Part shown: one piece after another, positions 33,841-45,668 of the stretch
How positions within the stretch are numbered: the stretch's first letter is position 1
How the letters are laid out: every line of letters begins with the position of its first letter
Source: Pinus tabuliformis
Lineage: Eukaryota; Streptophyta; Pinopsida; Pinales; Pinaceae
NCBI GenBank assembly: GCA_031772625.1
Contig: CM062811.1
Coordinates: 645,744,820 to 645,808,819, forward strand
DNA length: 64,000 bases
Direction of reading: 5' to 3'
Position numbers and translations under genes: made by a program
The notes under the pieces: model-generated
What the model was told of the DNA's origin: nothing
Database searches by the model: none
What the model saw: only the letters and a program-made list of their open reading frames with translations

Positions 33841-34381
33841 TTAATAATTTTTTATATTCTCTCTAGAGAGACAATAGTTTGAATTATGGACATTTATTTT
33901 TTGTTAAATAATTTTTTATATTGTCTATAGAGAGACAATAGTTTGAATTATGGACAGTTATTTTTTTTTAAATAATTTTTTATATTGTCTCTAGAGAGAC
34001 AATAGTTTGAATTATGGACATATTGTCTCTATAGAGACAATATGTTTTTAATCTCAGCGATTGTCTCTAAAAAGACAAAAATATAATTGTCTCTAAAGAG
34101 ACACAAATGAAGTTGTCTCTAGAGAGACAAATGAAATTGTCTCTAGAGAGACAAATCAAATTGTCTCTTAATAGACAATAATTCTTGTCTTTATAGAGAC
34201 AATAATAATATTTGTTCTATATTGTCTTTATAGAGACAAATTTTTGAGACATTATATTTTGAGACACCCACTTAGAGACAATATTTAAGACAATACACAA
34301 GTTTCTTTTTGTCTTAAGTTAAGACAATTGACTCAAATATTGTCTTAAATATTGTCTTAAAACCCCCTACATGTAGTAGTG
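33841..34381 (-). mobile_element. CACTA (En/Spm-type) transposon end with palindromic subterminal repeats
   Basis: Read on the minus strand the segment starts CACTACTACATGTAGGGGGT at 34,381, the hallmark terminus of CACTA transposons. It then carries many GTCTCT/AGAGAC motifs, mostly as the palindrome GTCTCTAGAGAGAC or close variants. Further out, three 64-bp tandem units (33,841-33,891, 33,905-33,955 and 33,969-34,019 for their shared 51-bp parts) each contain one palindrome. CACTA elements carry clustered subterminal motifs bound by their transposase. ATG at 34,382-34,384 would be one copy of a 3-bp target duplication. I found no matching left terminus in the window, so this is either one end of a larger element or a relic. 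Confidence 0.7.
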
Positions 34382-34384
34382 ATG

Positions 34385-34938
34385 ATTGGCTTCCGGTGCT
34401 TAATCTCAATGGTAAGCCTTCAACCCGATTCTATGTTGAGTTGATCAATTCAGTTAAGTTTGGATTAATTAAACTAGATTATATAACACAATCCACTTCA
34501 AAAAGATCAACAGCAACATGTGTATAACTAAAGGCACTTGCATGTGAGCTCAGATTTCATATTTTGCTATTTGCAGGAGGTGGAATCTAAGAGTGGAAAA
34601 TAAGTTAATTTTTAACCTTTTTCATACATTTTAATTAGAGAAGTGAAAACTCGTCTGTCCACACGTTTAATTAAAAACTATGCACACATTTAATTGAAAA
34701 ATAATTTTTTATTTAAATTGAAACTTATTTTTCAAATTAATTTTCCTATTTAAATTAAAACATATTTATGAATTTTTTAGTTGGGACCAATTAAAATAAT
34801 AATAATAATAATAATAATGGCAATAAATTTTTTATTGTTTATAATTTTTTATGAAAATGGAAGTTTCAAAGGTGAATTTTCTTCCTCTACAAAACTGACA
34901 CAAGTAGATTCATGAAAAAATCCTTTATTCAATAACTA

Positions 34939-34975
<37 letters not shown>

Positions 34976-36995
34976 TCATTATATATAGAGAATGTGCAAA
35001 GAGATATTGTATTCTTCAAAACATATTTTTGTTTTTTACAAATTTGACAAAAGCATTTATTACAAACACAAAGATGTACAAAAATTCAATTCAAATAAGT
35101 TCTACAAATAATAAAAGATAGAATTTTCTAGAGGGAAAAAACTATATATGTAGACATTTAAAATACACTACATTATGTATAAATTGTGCTTTTGTAATTT
35201 TTAAAATATATATTTAGCTACAAAATTATAATGTTAAAAAAAATCAGACTTGAACCTTTTTCTGAATGTCACCATAAAGAAACAAGCCATATTTATGTAA
35301 CAGAAATATCTAGGTTGAAATGAGACTTTTTTGAAGGGTTTTTTTCAATACAAATATAAAGTTTTTTTTGTAAGCTTAGGAGTACGTTTCATTGATTCAT
35401 CTATAAACTTGGAGGTCATAAATATATAAGTTGTTGGGTGGCCTCAACTTGCCCAGTGGGAAACCAGGTCTATTGGCCATCAAATAACATTATAAGCCAT
35501 CCAAAACATAAATAGTTTGAATCTATTTAACCAAGCCTTATACGACTGATAGTTTGGAAACCAACTAGTAAGCATAACACTGAAAATGTAAATGATACCC
35601 GACATATACAACCAAAATCAAGCCAAAATTAACAAGCATAAATTCAACCAACTAATCATCTTCCGATTCCACCAGAGCAAGATCTTTAGCACTTGATCCT
35701 AGCAATACAAATTGCAGTAGTCATTGAATATGCCGCTCAATGCGACCCAAGCAAGCATTCTGATTCTAAAACTGAATTTGAATAATCTGGAGCTCTTTTT
35801 GAATCTCTTAGAGATGTAGCTCAACCCCACTTTGTGCTGTTGTGTTGGTGGTTGTAGCCATTTATTTGGCCCGGTGCATTTCATTGAGTAGAGATGGACA
35901 GATTGTCTAAACAGAGCGAGACGACCACAAGTGTACACAGTGCCCATGATTAGCTCCCCTCAATATTCGGTTGTTGGTTCAAGCCCATCTTTCAATTCAA
36001 CTCTGCCTTCCAGGTTTTCATCAATTGTTTCACGTACGTCGAGGTCCCTTCGCAGTATGTGTGAATCGTGGCCTGAGGAATCTTAGAGTACATTTTCCAA
36101 TGCATCTGCCATGGAATTCGACAAGAAGATGAACAAAATTCTTTTCCTTTGCCTTCCTCATGTCTTCGACCCTTTCCGCCTTGACCAGAGGCTCCATTGC
36201 GAACCTAAGACTTCACCATATCTGCCAAGGTGAGGCCCCCTTTCTTCACCCTTCTCCCACCTTCCCGCGCTTGTAAACCATCCCATTGTGCAGAGGTTGG
36301 AAGTGGATACAACGTAGGGGATATGGAAGATGATTTATGTAGAGAACCACCCAAAAGACAAGCATTATTTTTATGTATGACCAGAAAAACAAATGATGTA
36401 GCAGATAACACTACATCCATTCAGAATTCCACCACCCAAGCTAGCAAGCAGACATAAATAGTAACCCTCCAGGAGTGGGAGGTATCACCAAAGTAAAAAA
36501 AGTGGCCCCCATGGACCCCTAAGCCCTGAGTCCATAGAATCGGCCCTGGTCATTTACCAGAACCCTTACTCTCCACAGGGCTTGTCTAAGAAATTCAAGC
36601 TTAAAATGGGGAACCCAATTATCAACATGTAGAGGAAACATCAAGAGAAAAAATCGGAAACCATTAAACATGCCCATGCAAGAAAGGATGTTGCCAAAAA
36701 AGATAGAAATCGACATTACGTAGTCGAGAAGGCCAATATTACCAATCAAAGAAACTGCTAAGTTAACCAGTATTTCCTTTCCCCCTGGACACGAAGCTTA
36801 TTACAAGTAGCAGCCCCCAACCTAGGATAGAGAGATAGCATTATAACATACCAAACTTTATACACCAAACTCGAACTCATGATCAGTTGCTTGTACAATT
36901 CATAGTCCCTTTCATTCCAATGAATCCCTTTCTAAGTGCCCAGCTTGGGAAAAGTCACATTTCTTCTTCTCTTCCAATCCACCTCACAAATATAT
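34385..36995. other. No assigned gene; simple repeats
   Basis: Holds (AAT)n at about 34,793-34,818 and (TG)15 at 34,942-34,972. A minus-strand stretch at about 35,700-36,200 (for example SISKRF, SHDSHILRRDLDV phrases in different frames) and an open frame at 36,230-36,457 (+) look weakly protein-like, but I could not link them to any family. Confidence 0.35.
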
Positions 36996-37477
36996 TAAGG
37001 TTGATTTGTTCAATGTTGAGGACTTTTTCCTTATTTGGGAGGCATATTAGGATAATGTTTTTGACTTGTGGGGTTTTGGTTATGTAGACCATTAGCAAGT
37101 GCATTAGGGGACTTATAGCCACAATGAAGATCATGTGATTCCTTATGAGGACAAATATCAATCTAGTATGCCTCCGCAGCATATATTAAGTGAAGATCAA
37201 TATTCTACCTTTTCTTCTATCAATGCTGAAAAGGAATTTATGTGGACAATGCTCTACAAAAAACTATGGTATAGTCAGAAGTTATTTGACGATTCCCTGA
37301 GAAATGAGAAATAGAACTTTCTGCAATAGGTTCCATTAAAAAATATCCTCTTGTACATGGATTCACTTCATGGAAAGGCTCAACGTATGAATATAGAGTT
37401 CTATTTGCTTTTGGAGTTGGATAACTTGTTCTGGAATTTTCAGAAAACTGTGAGTCTTCCTGTTCCTAGCAATTCTT
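36996..37477 (+). other. Coding-like decayed segment, unidentified
   Basis: In one frame the sequence reads VDLFNVEDFFLIWEAY, DNVFDLWGFGYVDH, YSHNEDHVIPYEDKYQSSMP, AEKEFMWTMLYKKLWYSQKL and LLYMDSLHGKAQRMN, separated by several stops. The amino-acid make-up (many aromatic and acidic residues, few simple repeats) is far from random AT-rich DNA, so this is probably an old exon or element gene. No family is recognised. Confidence 0.3.
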
Positions 37478-37738
37478 GAGGATGGAAAAGAAACAATTCC
37501 GAGCTTAAATGACATTTTGTAGATCATTTCTAGTACATTCAGAGTATATATAAATATATAGATTTATGAGTATTATTTATTTATTATTATTGGCGTTGAA
37601 AATTATTATCTGCCAATAATTTTGTTAGAGATTGAATAAAATTATGATTTTTTTCTCTGAAAAATAGATATTCTAATTATGAAAATTAGTACATAATCGA
37701 ATTGTCTTTCATCATTCTTATTAACAGAGTATATATAA

Positions 37739-38341
37739 TGTTAGAAAATTATATATTACGGAGCAATGGAACACATAAAATATTGCAGAAATATAAACAC
37801 AGAAAAAAAACATAAAACAAGAGAGACATAGATATATGTGGTTCACCCAGTTTGGGCTACGTCCACGGAGAAACAACTAGTCCTTCCTTTTATATTATCT
37901 AGCAAACTGAAGAGATACAACCTACAGCAGATCCGCTGTAACACCCTCTTCACTCTCAATCTCCTCTCTCTTTCTCACTCAGAATACAGATCTACATAGA
38001 CGCAATAAAATTCCCTCATATATAGTGAGTGGTTGCCTTCTAGGGCAAAAAACCCTAAATTAAACATAACTTCTACCATCAGATCTCCACCTAATGAACG
38101 GCCCAAATTGACTAGAAATTACTATACTTTTACAAAGCAAATTTACGTCTATTCTTAGCTTCGGGGGCGCTGCCCTTGAAATCCCCCGCCAGTGGGGGGC
38201 TCCCCAAAGGTCGCAGCCGACCCCCCTGGACCCCCCCTGCAGCGAATATATTACAGGCAGCGTTGCCGTCCCCATTTCAAACTGGGGTCCAATGTGGCAA
38301 TACCTTTGAATACAGAAGATAATCAGGCTCCACACCCAACA
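37739..38341 (-). repeat. 3' LTR of the Copia element
   Basis: 603 bp, bounded by TGTT and AACA. It is identical in outline to the sequence starting at 40,682. Confidence 0.9.
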
Positions 38342-40681
38342 ATCTCCCACTTGGAGGCTGATTATAGCAAATCCACCGCTGCTTCATTTTCTGGACAATG
38401 ACTCCTCTTTGGACTTGGCTATTTCTCATATTCTTCATCATACTTGAAGACCAATTGAAACTGAGCATATTCACAATTTCTCCCTGGTTACAACTTTTGT
38501 TAGCATATCTGCAGTATTCTGGCTAGTGTGTATCTTTTGCAGCTTCAACTCTCCATCTTCCAACACTGATCGTATGAAATGGTACTTGATGTGTATTTGT
38601 TTAGTCTTGGAATGAAATGTTGAGTTCTTTGCAAGATGAATGACACTTTGGATATCACTGTATAACGTGCCTATATCATATTTCTTACCCAATTCACTCA
38701 TAAACCTTTGTAACCAAATCATTTCTTTACTAGCCTCTGTAGCAGCAACATACTCTTCTTCTGTTGTTGAAAGTGCAACAACACTTTGGATTTTGAAACC
38801 CAACTAACAGCAGTTCCACCTACAGTAAATATGTATCTTGTAGTGCTCCTCCTGTTACCTCTGTCACCTTCCATATCTGCATCAACATATCCCTATAGAG
38901 AAATGTTTGAACCACCAAAGCATAATGCTTGATTTGTGGTACCTTTCAAATATCTGGGAATCCATTTCATTTCCATCCAATGTTCCTTTCCTGGATTGTT
39001 CATGTACATGCTTACAACTCCCACTGCATGTGCAATATCAGGCCTTGTGCAGACCATTGCATACATTAAGCTTCCAACTGCTGATGCATATGGAACTTTA
39101 GACATATAATCCATGTCTTCTTGGGTCTTTGGGCACATTTCCTTACTAAGTTTGAAATGGCTAGCAAAAGGTGTACTAACTGGTTTTGCATTGTGCATAC
39201 TAAATCTTTTCAACACCTTTTGTATGTACTCATTTTTAGACAATGTTAATTTGTGATTTTTCCTGTCTCTAGTTATTCTCATACCAAGGATTTATTTTGT
39301 AGCTCCCAAATCCTTCATTGCAAATGAATTTGCCAATTTTATTTTGAGCACATTTATTTCCTGCATGTTAGACCCTGCAACAAGCATGTCATCCACATAC
39401 AATAACAGTATAATGTAGTTGTCATCATTTTTCTTTTTCAGATAAACACGATGATCAAAGTGACACCTAGTATAACCTTGTTCAGACATAAACTTGTCAA
39501 ATTTTAGATACCACTGCCTTGGAGCCTATTTTAAGCCATACAAGCTCTTATTCAACCTGCACACTAGTTTCTCCTTCCCTTTTACCTCATATCCTTGTGG
39601 CTGCTGCATATATATCTCTTCCTCCAAATCCCCATGGAGAAAGGTTGTCTTTACATCTAACTGCTCAAGATGAAAATCTTCAACTGCTACTAGACTTAAA
39701 ATAGTTCTGATTGAAGTCATTTTAACAATAGGAGAAAATATTTCATCAAAATCAATACCTTTCTTCTGTGCAAACCCCTTCACCACAAGTCTAGTTTTGT
39801 ACCTCTGGTTTCCTCCATCTTCTTCCTTTAGCCTGTAAACCCATTTATTTTGCAATGAGGTTTTACCTGGAGGCAACCTAACTAAATCCAAAGTCTGGTT
39901 ATGTATTAAGGAGTCCATCTCTTCTTCCATGGCTAGCTCCCACTTCTTCCTGCTTTCAACTTGCATTACTTCTTCATAACATTCGGGTTCACCAGAATCA
40001 GTCAACAATAAATAATATAATTAAGGAGAATATCGTTCAGGGGGTCTACTTATCCTAGTAGATCTTCTAACACCACTTTCAAGTGTTTAGGGTGCTTGTT
40101 GCTGTTATGGTGGTTGTTGTTTTTGTGGTTGTTGATTATTATTATTTTTAGGCACCTTTACTTTTTCAGTGATCTCATCAAGAACTGTGTATTCCTTGTT
40201 TTCTTTTTCCTGTTTCTTTTCGTGCAACTGATTCTTATACAAGACCTTATCATTGAATATTACATCTCTGCTCCTAATGATTTTTTGATTTTCATAATCA
40301 TATAAGCGATAACCAAAATCATTAACACCATATCCAATAAAGGTACATTTCTTTGATTTTTCCTCAAGCTTTGTTCTATTTTCTTTATTAATATGGACAA
40401 AGGCCTCACAACCAAAAGGCTTTAAAAAGGAGTAGTTTACCTTTTTACCTGCCCATTCTTCCTTTGGAACACCACCATCCAAGGAACTTGAAGGCCCTCT
40501 ATTTATTAGATAAAAAACAGTATCTACAACATCTTCCCAAAATTGTAAAGGCAATCCTACATGCAATCTCATGCACCTTGCACGCTACATGATTGTTCTG
40601 TTCATACTTTCGAACACACCATTTTCTTGTGGTGTTCTTGGAACTGTCTTCTCTCTGCGAATTCCATGCTCTGATAACAGT

Positions 40682-41089
40682 TGTTAGAAAATTATATATT
40701 ACGAAGCAATGGAACACATAAAATATAGCAGAAATATAAACACAGAAAAAACACATAAAACAAGAGAGACACAGATATACGTGGTTCACCGAATTTGGGC
40801 TACGTCCACGGAGAAATGACCAGTCCTTCCTTTTATATTATCTAGCAAACTGAAGAGATACAACCTACAACAGATCCGCTGTAACACCCTTTTCGCTCTC
40901 AATCTCCTCTCTCTTTCTCACTCAGAATACAGATCTACATAGACGCAAAACAATTCCCTTATATATAGTGATGGGTTGCCTTCTAGGGCAAAAAACCCTA
41001 AATTAAACATAACTTCTACCATCATATCTCCACCTAATGAACAACCTAGATTGACTAGAAATTACTATACTTTTACAAGGCAATTTTAT
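40682..41089 (-). repeat. 5' LTR of the Copia element (part)
   Basis: Matches 37,739-38,148 with about 6% difference. The partner continues about 190 bp further than this copy. Confidence 0.9.
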
Positions 41090-41412
41090 TGTTGGCTCCC
41101 TGTTAATGGCGGTGTAGAAGGTCAACACTCCCCGTGTGTTTTGTGGCATGTGCTTAAATCTAGCGATGTGTTTGTTTACTAACACCTGCAGGTTTTGGTG
41201 TAACGACAATCGTGACTCCAACAAGTGGTATCAGAGCCAGAGGTCTCGAGTTCGAAACACACTAGGCTCGCATTGGGGGGGAGATTGTTGGCTCCCTGTT
41301 AATGGCAGTGTAGAAGGTCAATGCTCCCCGTGTGTTTCATGGCATGTGCTTAAATCTAGCGATGTGTCTGTTTACTAACACCTGCGGGTTTTGGTGTAAC
41401 GGAAATCGTGAC
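41090..41412 (+). mobile_element. TRIM-like miniature LTR element
   Basis: A repeat bounded by TGTTGG and CCAACA (41,090-41,223, 134 bp) is followed two bases later by TGGTATCAGAGCC (41,226-41,238). This is the standard plant primer-binding site for initiator tRNA-Met. After only about 60 bp, ending in a purine tract (TTGGGGGGGAGAT), the same repeat returns (41,286 to about 41,412). The repeats differ at about 9 of 126 positions (7%), mostly transitions. No protein is encoded. LTR, primer site, tiny interior, purine tract and LTR is the plan of a terminal-repeat retrotransposon in miniature, which depends on enzymes from other elements. The interior is very short even for TRIMs. It sits exactly between the Copia right LTR and the Gypsy polymerase. 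Confidence 0.75.
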
Positions 41413-43734
41413 TATTTCACCCTATGGAACACATAACTTGCCAAGATGATACATGATTTCCTTGAATCAAAGTTTCATAAATATATTTAAAATTGTTATC
41501 TTAAGCATATTGCTCAATATAAATTTCATGCATGATTGAGTTATGCTTAAGAATGGCATATGCATTAACAATAGGCCTTGAAAACAAATGAGCAACTTTT
41601 TTGTATACACATTTCTTGTACTTGATTGCCAAATGGAATTGTTGTAGAAACAACATCCACCTGAAATGTCTAACTTGTAGCTTGGTTTGTGATTATAAAT
41701 ATTGAAAAGGTTGATGATCAGTATGAATAATTGTTTCTTTACCCATGAAATAGTGCTTCCATTTCTTCACGCTTTGTACCAAAGAGTACAACTCTTTATC
41801 ATAAGTTGGATAGTTAATTATTGCATTGATAAAGGTTTTAGAATGATAACAAACAATCTTACAATGTTGCATCAAAACTATGCCCATGACATAATCAATT
41901 GCATTGGTTTGAATCTCAAATGGTTGCTTAAAATATGGAAGTGCAAGAAATGGTGTTGTGCTAATTTTCTCTTTCAATGTATCGAATGCATTATGTTGCT
42001 TGCCTCCCCACTGAAATACATATTTAACACTTATCAAAGCATGCAATGGAGATGAAATAGATGATAAGTTAGTAATAAACTTTCTCCAATATTGGGTTTC
42101 TCCCAAAATGATCCTAACTTCTGTTACATTATTAGGTTTATGCCAATTCACAATGACTTCAACTTTTGAGGGATCAATCTTCAATTCACCCCCTCCTACA
42201 ATATGAACCAAATATACCAAAGATGCTTTCCTAAATTCACACTTAGACATCTTCAAATACAATTTCCCTTTCTTTAAGACATATAAAACTTGTTTCACAT
42301 GCTTGATATGCTCTTCACAAGTCTTATTGAAAATCAAAACATCATTTAAGTAGACTACGAAAAAATCATGAAGGAATGGTCTCAACACATCATTCATAAC
42401 TCTCATAAATGTTGCAGTTGCATTGCAAAGACCAAATGGCATAACCAACCATTCAAACAAACCTTGTTTTGTATTGAAAGCAATCTTCCAAATATCACCT
42501 TTAGAAATCTTGATTTGATAATAACTGCTTCTCAAATCTAACTTAATTAAATAATCAACATTCTTTAACTGGTCTACCAAATCATAAATACAAGGAAAAA
42601 GATAATGATTCTTTATTATGATTTTATTTAAAGCTCTAAAATCCACACACATGCACCATGTACAATCCTTCTTTGGAACCAAGACAGTAGGAGACCCACA
42701 AGGAGATGTACCAGGCGTGATGACCCCTTTTTCAAGTAGCACTTGAATTTTCTTCTTAATCTCTGCATTCTCCAAAACTGACATTTTGTACATGCCAATG
42801 TTTGGAAGAGGTGCATCCTGCTACAATTGAATCTCATGTTAGATTCCTCTTTTAGGAGGCAACCCTTTAGGTTCCTAAAACATCTTATCATATGTGTTAA
42901 CAAATCAAACCAAATCATGCTCGAGTTTTGAATCACATCCTTGGAAGGCTTCAGATTCAAAAATATCTTTGGGTTTTATCATCAATAATACAAAATTCTT
43001 ACTAGCATGCACAAGGCTATTCATTTTACTAGCACTTACAAGAGGCAAGTTCATCTTCTTGCGATGTGATCTAAAAATATACTCAATTCCATCTTTATAA
43101 AGATGATATTTTTTCTCATGATGATATAATATGTTTTTTTGGTCATACAAGTATGGACTCCCTAAAACAATTCCACATATGTGAAGTGGTACAACATCAA
43201 GTTGTAACTCATCAATAAAGTTTGTAGTGATAGAAAATTTAAGTTTACATTTTCTTGTCAATTGCAATTTGGGATTTTCACATATCCAAACCAAAGGGTA
43301 AGGTTTAGGATGAGGTGTAGTTTCTACATTTAGTTCCTTGACAATATCTTAAGAAATAAGGTTAACTTGGGATCCATTATCAAACAAGGTATCAACTTTG
43401 GTATGTTTTGTAATGAACCTAATATGGAAAAGCTCAATTCTTTCTTTATAATTTTGAGACTCAATAGGCTTACTAGAAGAACTAGTACTTGCAATAGAAG
43501 CTTTACCTTTCATTCCCATGGTTGTGATTTTGGTTTCATCACCTAAATCAGATCCTAGATCTTGTTGAGTTGTTGCAAAAGTATTTTGTTTCCCCTTGTT
43601 GTTAAACTTCTTTGGTCTCATTTCTCGATGTCGTTTCTAACAATGGTCTTCATCGTGGCTTTCTTTCGAAAAATGTTTACACGTGAGTTTCTCTCCCTCT
43701 TTCTTGACTATAGCATTATTTGTGCCTTTTCTTT

Positions 43735-43918
43735 TGTTGGACACATAATCCTCTAAGGGTTGGTGTGGAATGTAAATAGTCAAAGGGAGTCCAAGAGAGC
43801 ACTTGGTATATGGAAACCCAGGGTCATCATAATGTATTATAAATGTATATCACATGAAAAATAGTTGAATTCAATGATTATACATCATATTCTACATTCG
43901 ACATGTGTGTGTTTAACA
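43735..43918 (+). repeat. 5' LTR of the short-LTR element
   Basis: 184 bp. Matches 49,504-49,687. Confidence 0.85.
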
Positions 43919-45668
43919 TGGTATGAGAGCGGGCGATTGATGTCCCTGCTCCATTTTGAGCCACTTTTTTTTGTGGTATTTGTGAATCTGAGTGCTCCTT
44001 CTCTGTTAAAATTCCTACATGCACTCTATATACTCTCCCATGTAATAACACTTAGATCCTATATTTACTCAGTGTCAGTGCACGTTCTCTGCAAAAAAAA
44101 AAAAAAAAAAAAATTCCCACTCTGCGTGCAACTTTAGATTTCTTGTTATGTCAGACTCTTTGCTATGCATATTCATGCAAAAATGCCTCTGTCATTCCGA
44201 GCTTGTCAATCTTGGAGTAACTCCCTTCTAAAAATTCACAACTTTTCAATATACCATTTCTCTGTGTACTATTTTTAATTTGTTGCTTCTTATAATTCTG
44301 AAAGGACATTTGCACTTCCATCCCTCTTCCTTGTCCCATACACAACTCGTTTGGTTTTCTTATTGGCTCTCCCTTTCCATTTATATACCGACCACTAGCA
44401 CAAATACTTCTAGAGCTTCGTTCTACCCGATGAAATCTAGTCGAGACCTTTGATGTGCCTCTATGCAGTTGGTGTTGCTTCGATTGGGCCCACTACAAAT
44501 AAGCCACATGAATTACAACAAGGGAGTAATCAGTAATATCCGGAAGTTCTTGACATGAGGTAGTGAAGTTTTATTCTGGTACCTTGATAGTCATTTTCTC
44601 TCTAGACAGTGGATAGTCCCTTGTGCAGAGAATATGTAAGTCTGTCTTGTGGTTTGTATGCAGTTTTGACAACTCCGTCGACCATCCTTTCCTCGTTTTC
44701 TCTCTTTTCTCTCTCCTATTCTGCAACTTCTTGAATCAAGAATATTCATACACATAATTTGGGGCCTCACCTTCCCAGTGTCGTCCATCAATCCTACCAT
44801 CTCTATGGAATGTATTGCACCTGCATTGGCTCATACTCATTGAGTTTCATGTGTTGAACTTGGAATCCATGGCATAAAAAATGTTGATTGTTACCTCCCT
44901 CGCCAAAACTTTTCTCAGAGCCAAGCCATATACCACTTCAACGTTGTGTAATACTGCCCATATTACGTTGTTGGTATCCTCCCACTCCAACTTTTTTGAA
45001 TGTTGTTGCTACTTTATGCTGGTGAACACGACTGCTCGCCTCACTCGAGCCTAGGCCTCTCAGCCCTCTCCCTCAAGCATTAATACCCATTGGCCATATG
45101 CATTAATACCTACAAATACACTACTTTCCCCATGCAGCCAGACATTCCACCTCTCTTCCTGAGCTGTAGAGTCTAAATTTTTTCACTTTCTAAAAATCGT
45201 TGGAGTTGGTTTCAAAGCACAAATTGAGGAAGAAGGACACAATTTTTCACGAGGTTTAACTCAAAGTACCACCTATCCTTCGTGCCTTTTTCTTCATGAC
45301 TAACATAATTTGTTGAATAGGATTAGATTTTCATCATGTAACTCAATTTACTACAATAGGTATGAGCTTTGGAGTAGTTAGTCAAGTCTAGCGATTGACA
45401 TTGGTGAGAAGCTTGAATAGATTGCAGTACTCTTGAGAGTTGTTTTATGTTGGATGGAGCATTGAACATCTGGTGCATTTCAATGCCTTAATTGAAGTCA
45501 AGTCCTGTGTGATATATGAAACTGCCAGAATGGTGATGTGATGAAAATATGAAGGTCATGTGTTGTATTATGGGATGCCATATATGTATTTTGGTCAATG
45601 TAAATATGGTGTGGTGTTTTGAATTTTTTTTTGTGTATTTCCATTCTTTAAATTCCGATATATGTATG
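43919..45668. other. Left interior of the short-LTR element; no gene seen
   Basis: Mostly non-coding. An A-run of about 22 bases at 44,092-44,113 follows TCTCTGC and may be a leftover poly(A) of an older insertion. No polymerase motif was found on either strand. Confidence 0.5.

Larger units (their letters stand above)
37739..41089 (-). mobile_element. Copia element with two LTRs, minus strand, broken (fossil)
   Basis: The left LTR is 37,739-38,341 (603 bp, TGTTAG...CCAACA). The right LTR begins at 40,682 and is recognisable to about 41,089, where a TRIM-like element begins. A purine-rich tract (AAGTGGGAGAT on the minus strand) sits beside the left LTR, so that is the 3' LTR. Minus-strand parts are the C-terminal integrase (about 40,105-40,650), reverse transcriptase (about 38,890-40,010; motifs WVYRLKEEDGG, DVKTTFLHGDLEEEIYMQQP and LLLYVDDMLVAGS) and RNase H (38,471-38,803; ALSTTEEEYVAATEA). 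Gag and protease were not seen. The LTRs differ at about 25 of 410 aligned positions by eye, near 6%. It is broken but of middling age compared with its neighbours. The left LTR also holds a G/C-rich block near 38,160-38,260, typical of some Copia LTRs. Confidence 0.9.

Noticed and set aside
33841-34300. Regularly spaced palindromic repeats that look CRISPR-like
   Set aside because: The window is plant nuclear DNA with spliced genes. The repeats drift in sequence and spacing, there are no cas genes, and the segment ends in a CACTA terminus.
41693-42055. 117-codon plus-strand frame
   Set aside because: It is the shadow of the Gypsy reverse transcriptase/RNase H on the minus strand.
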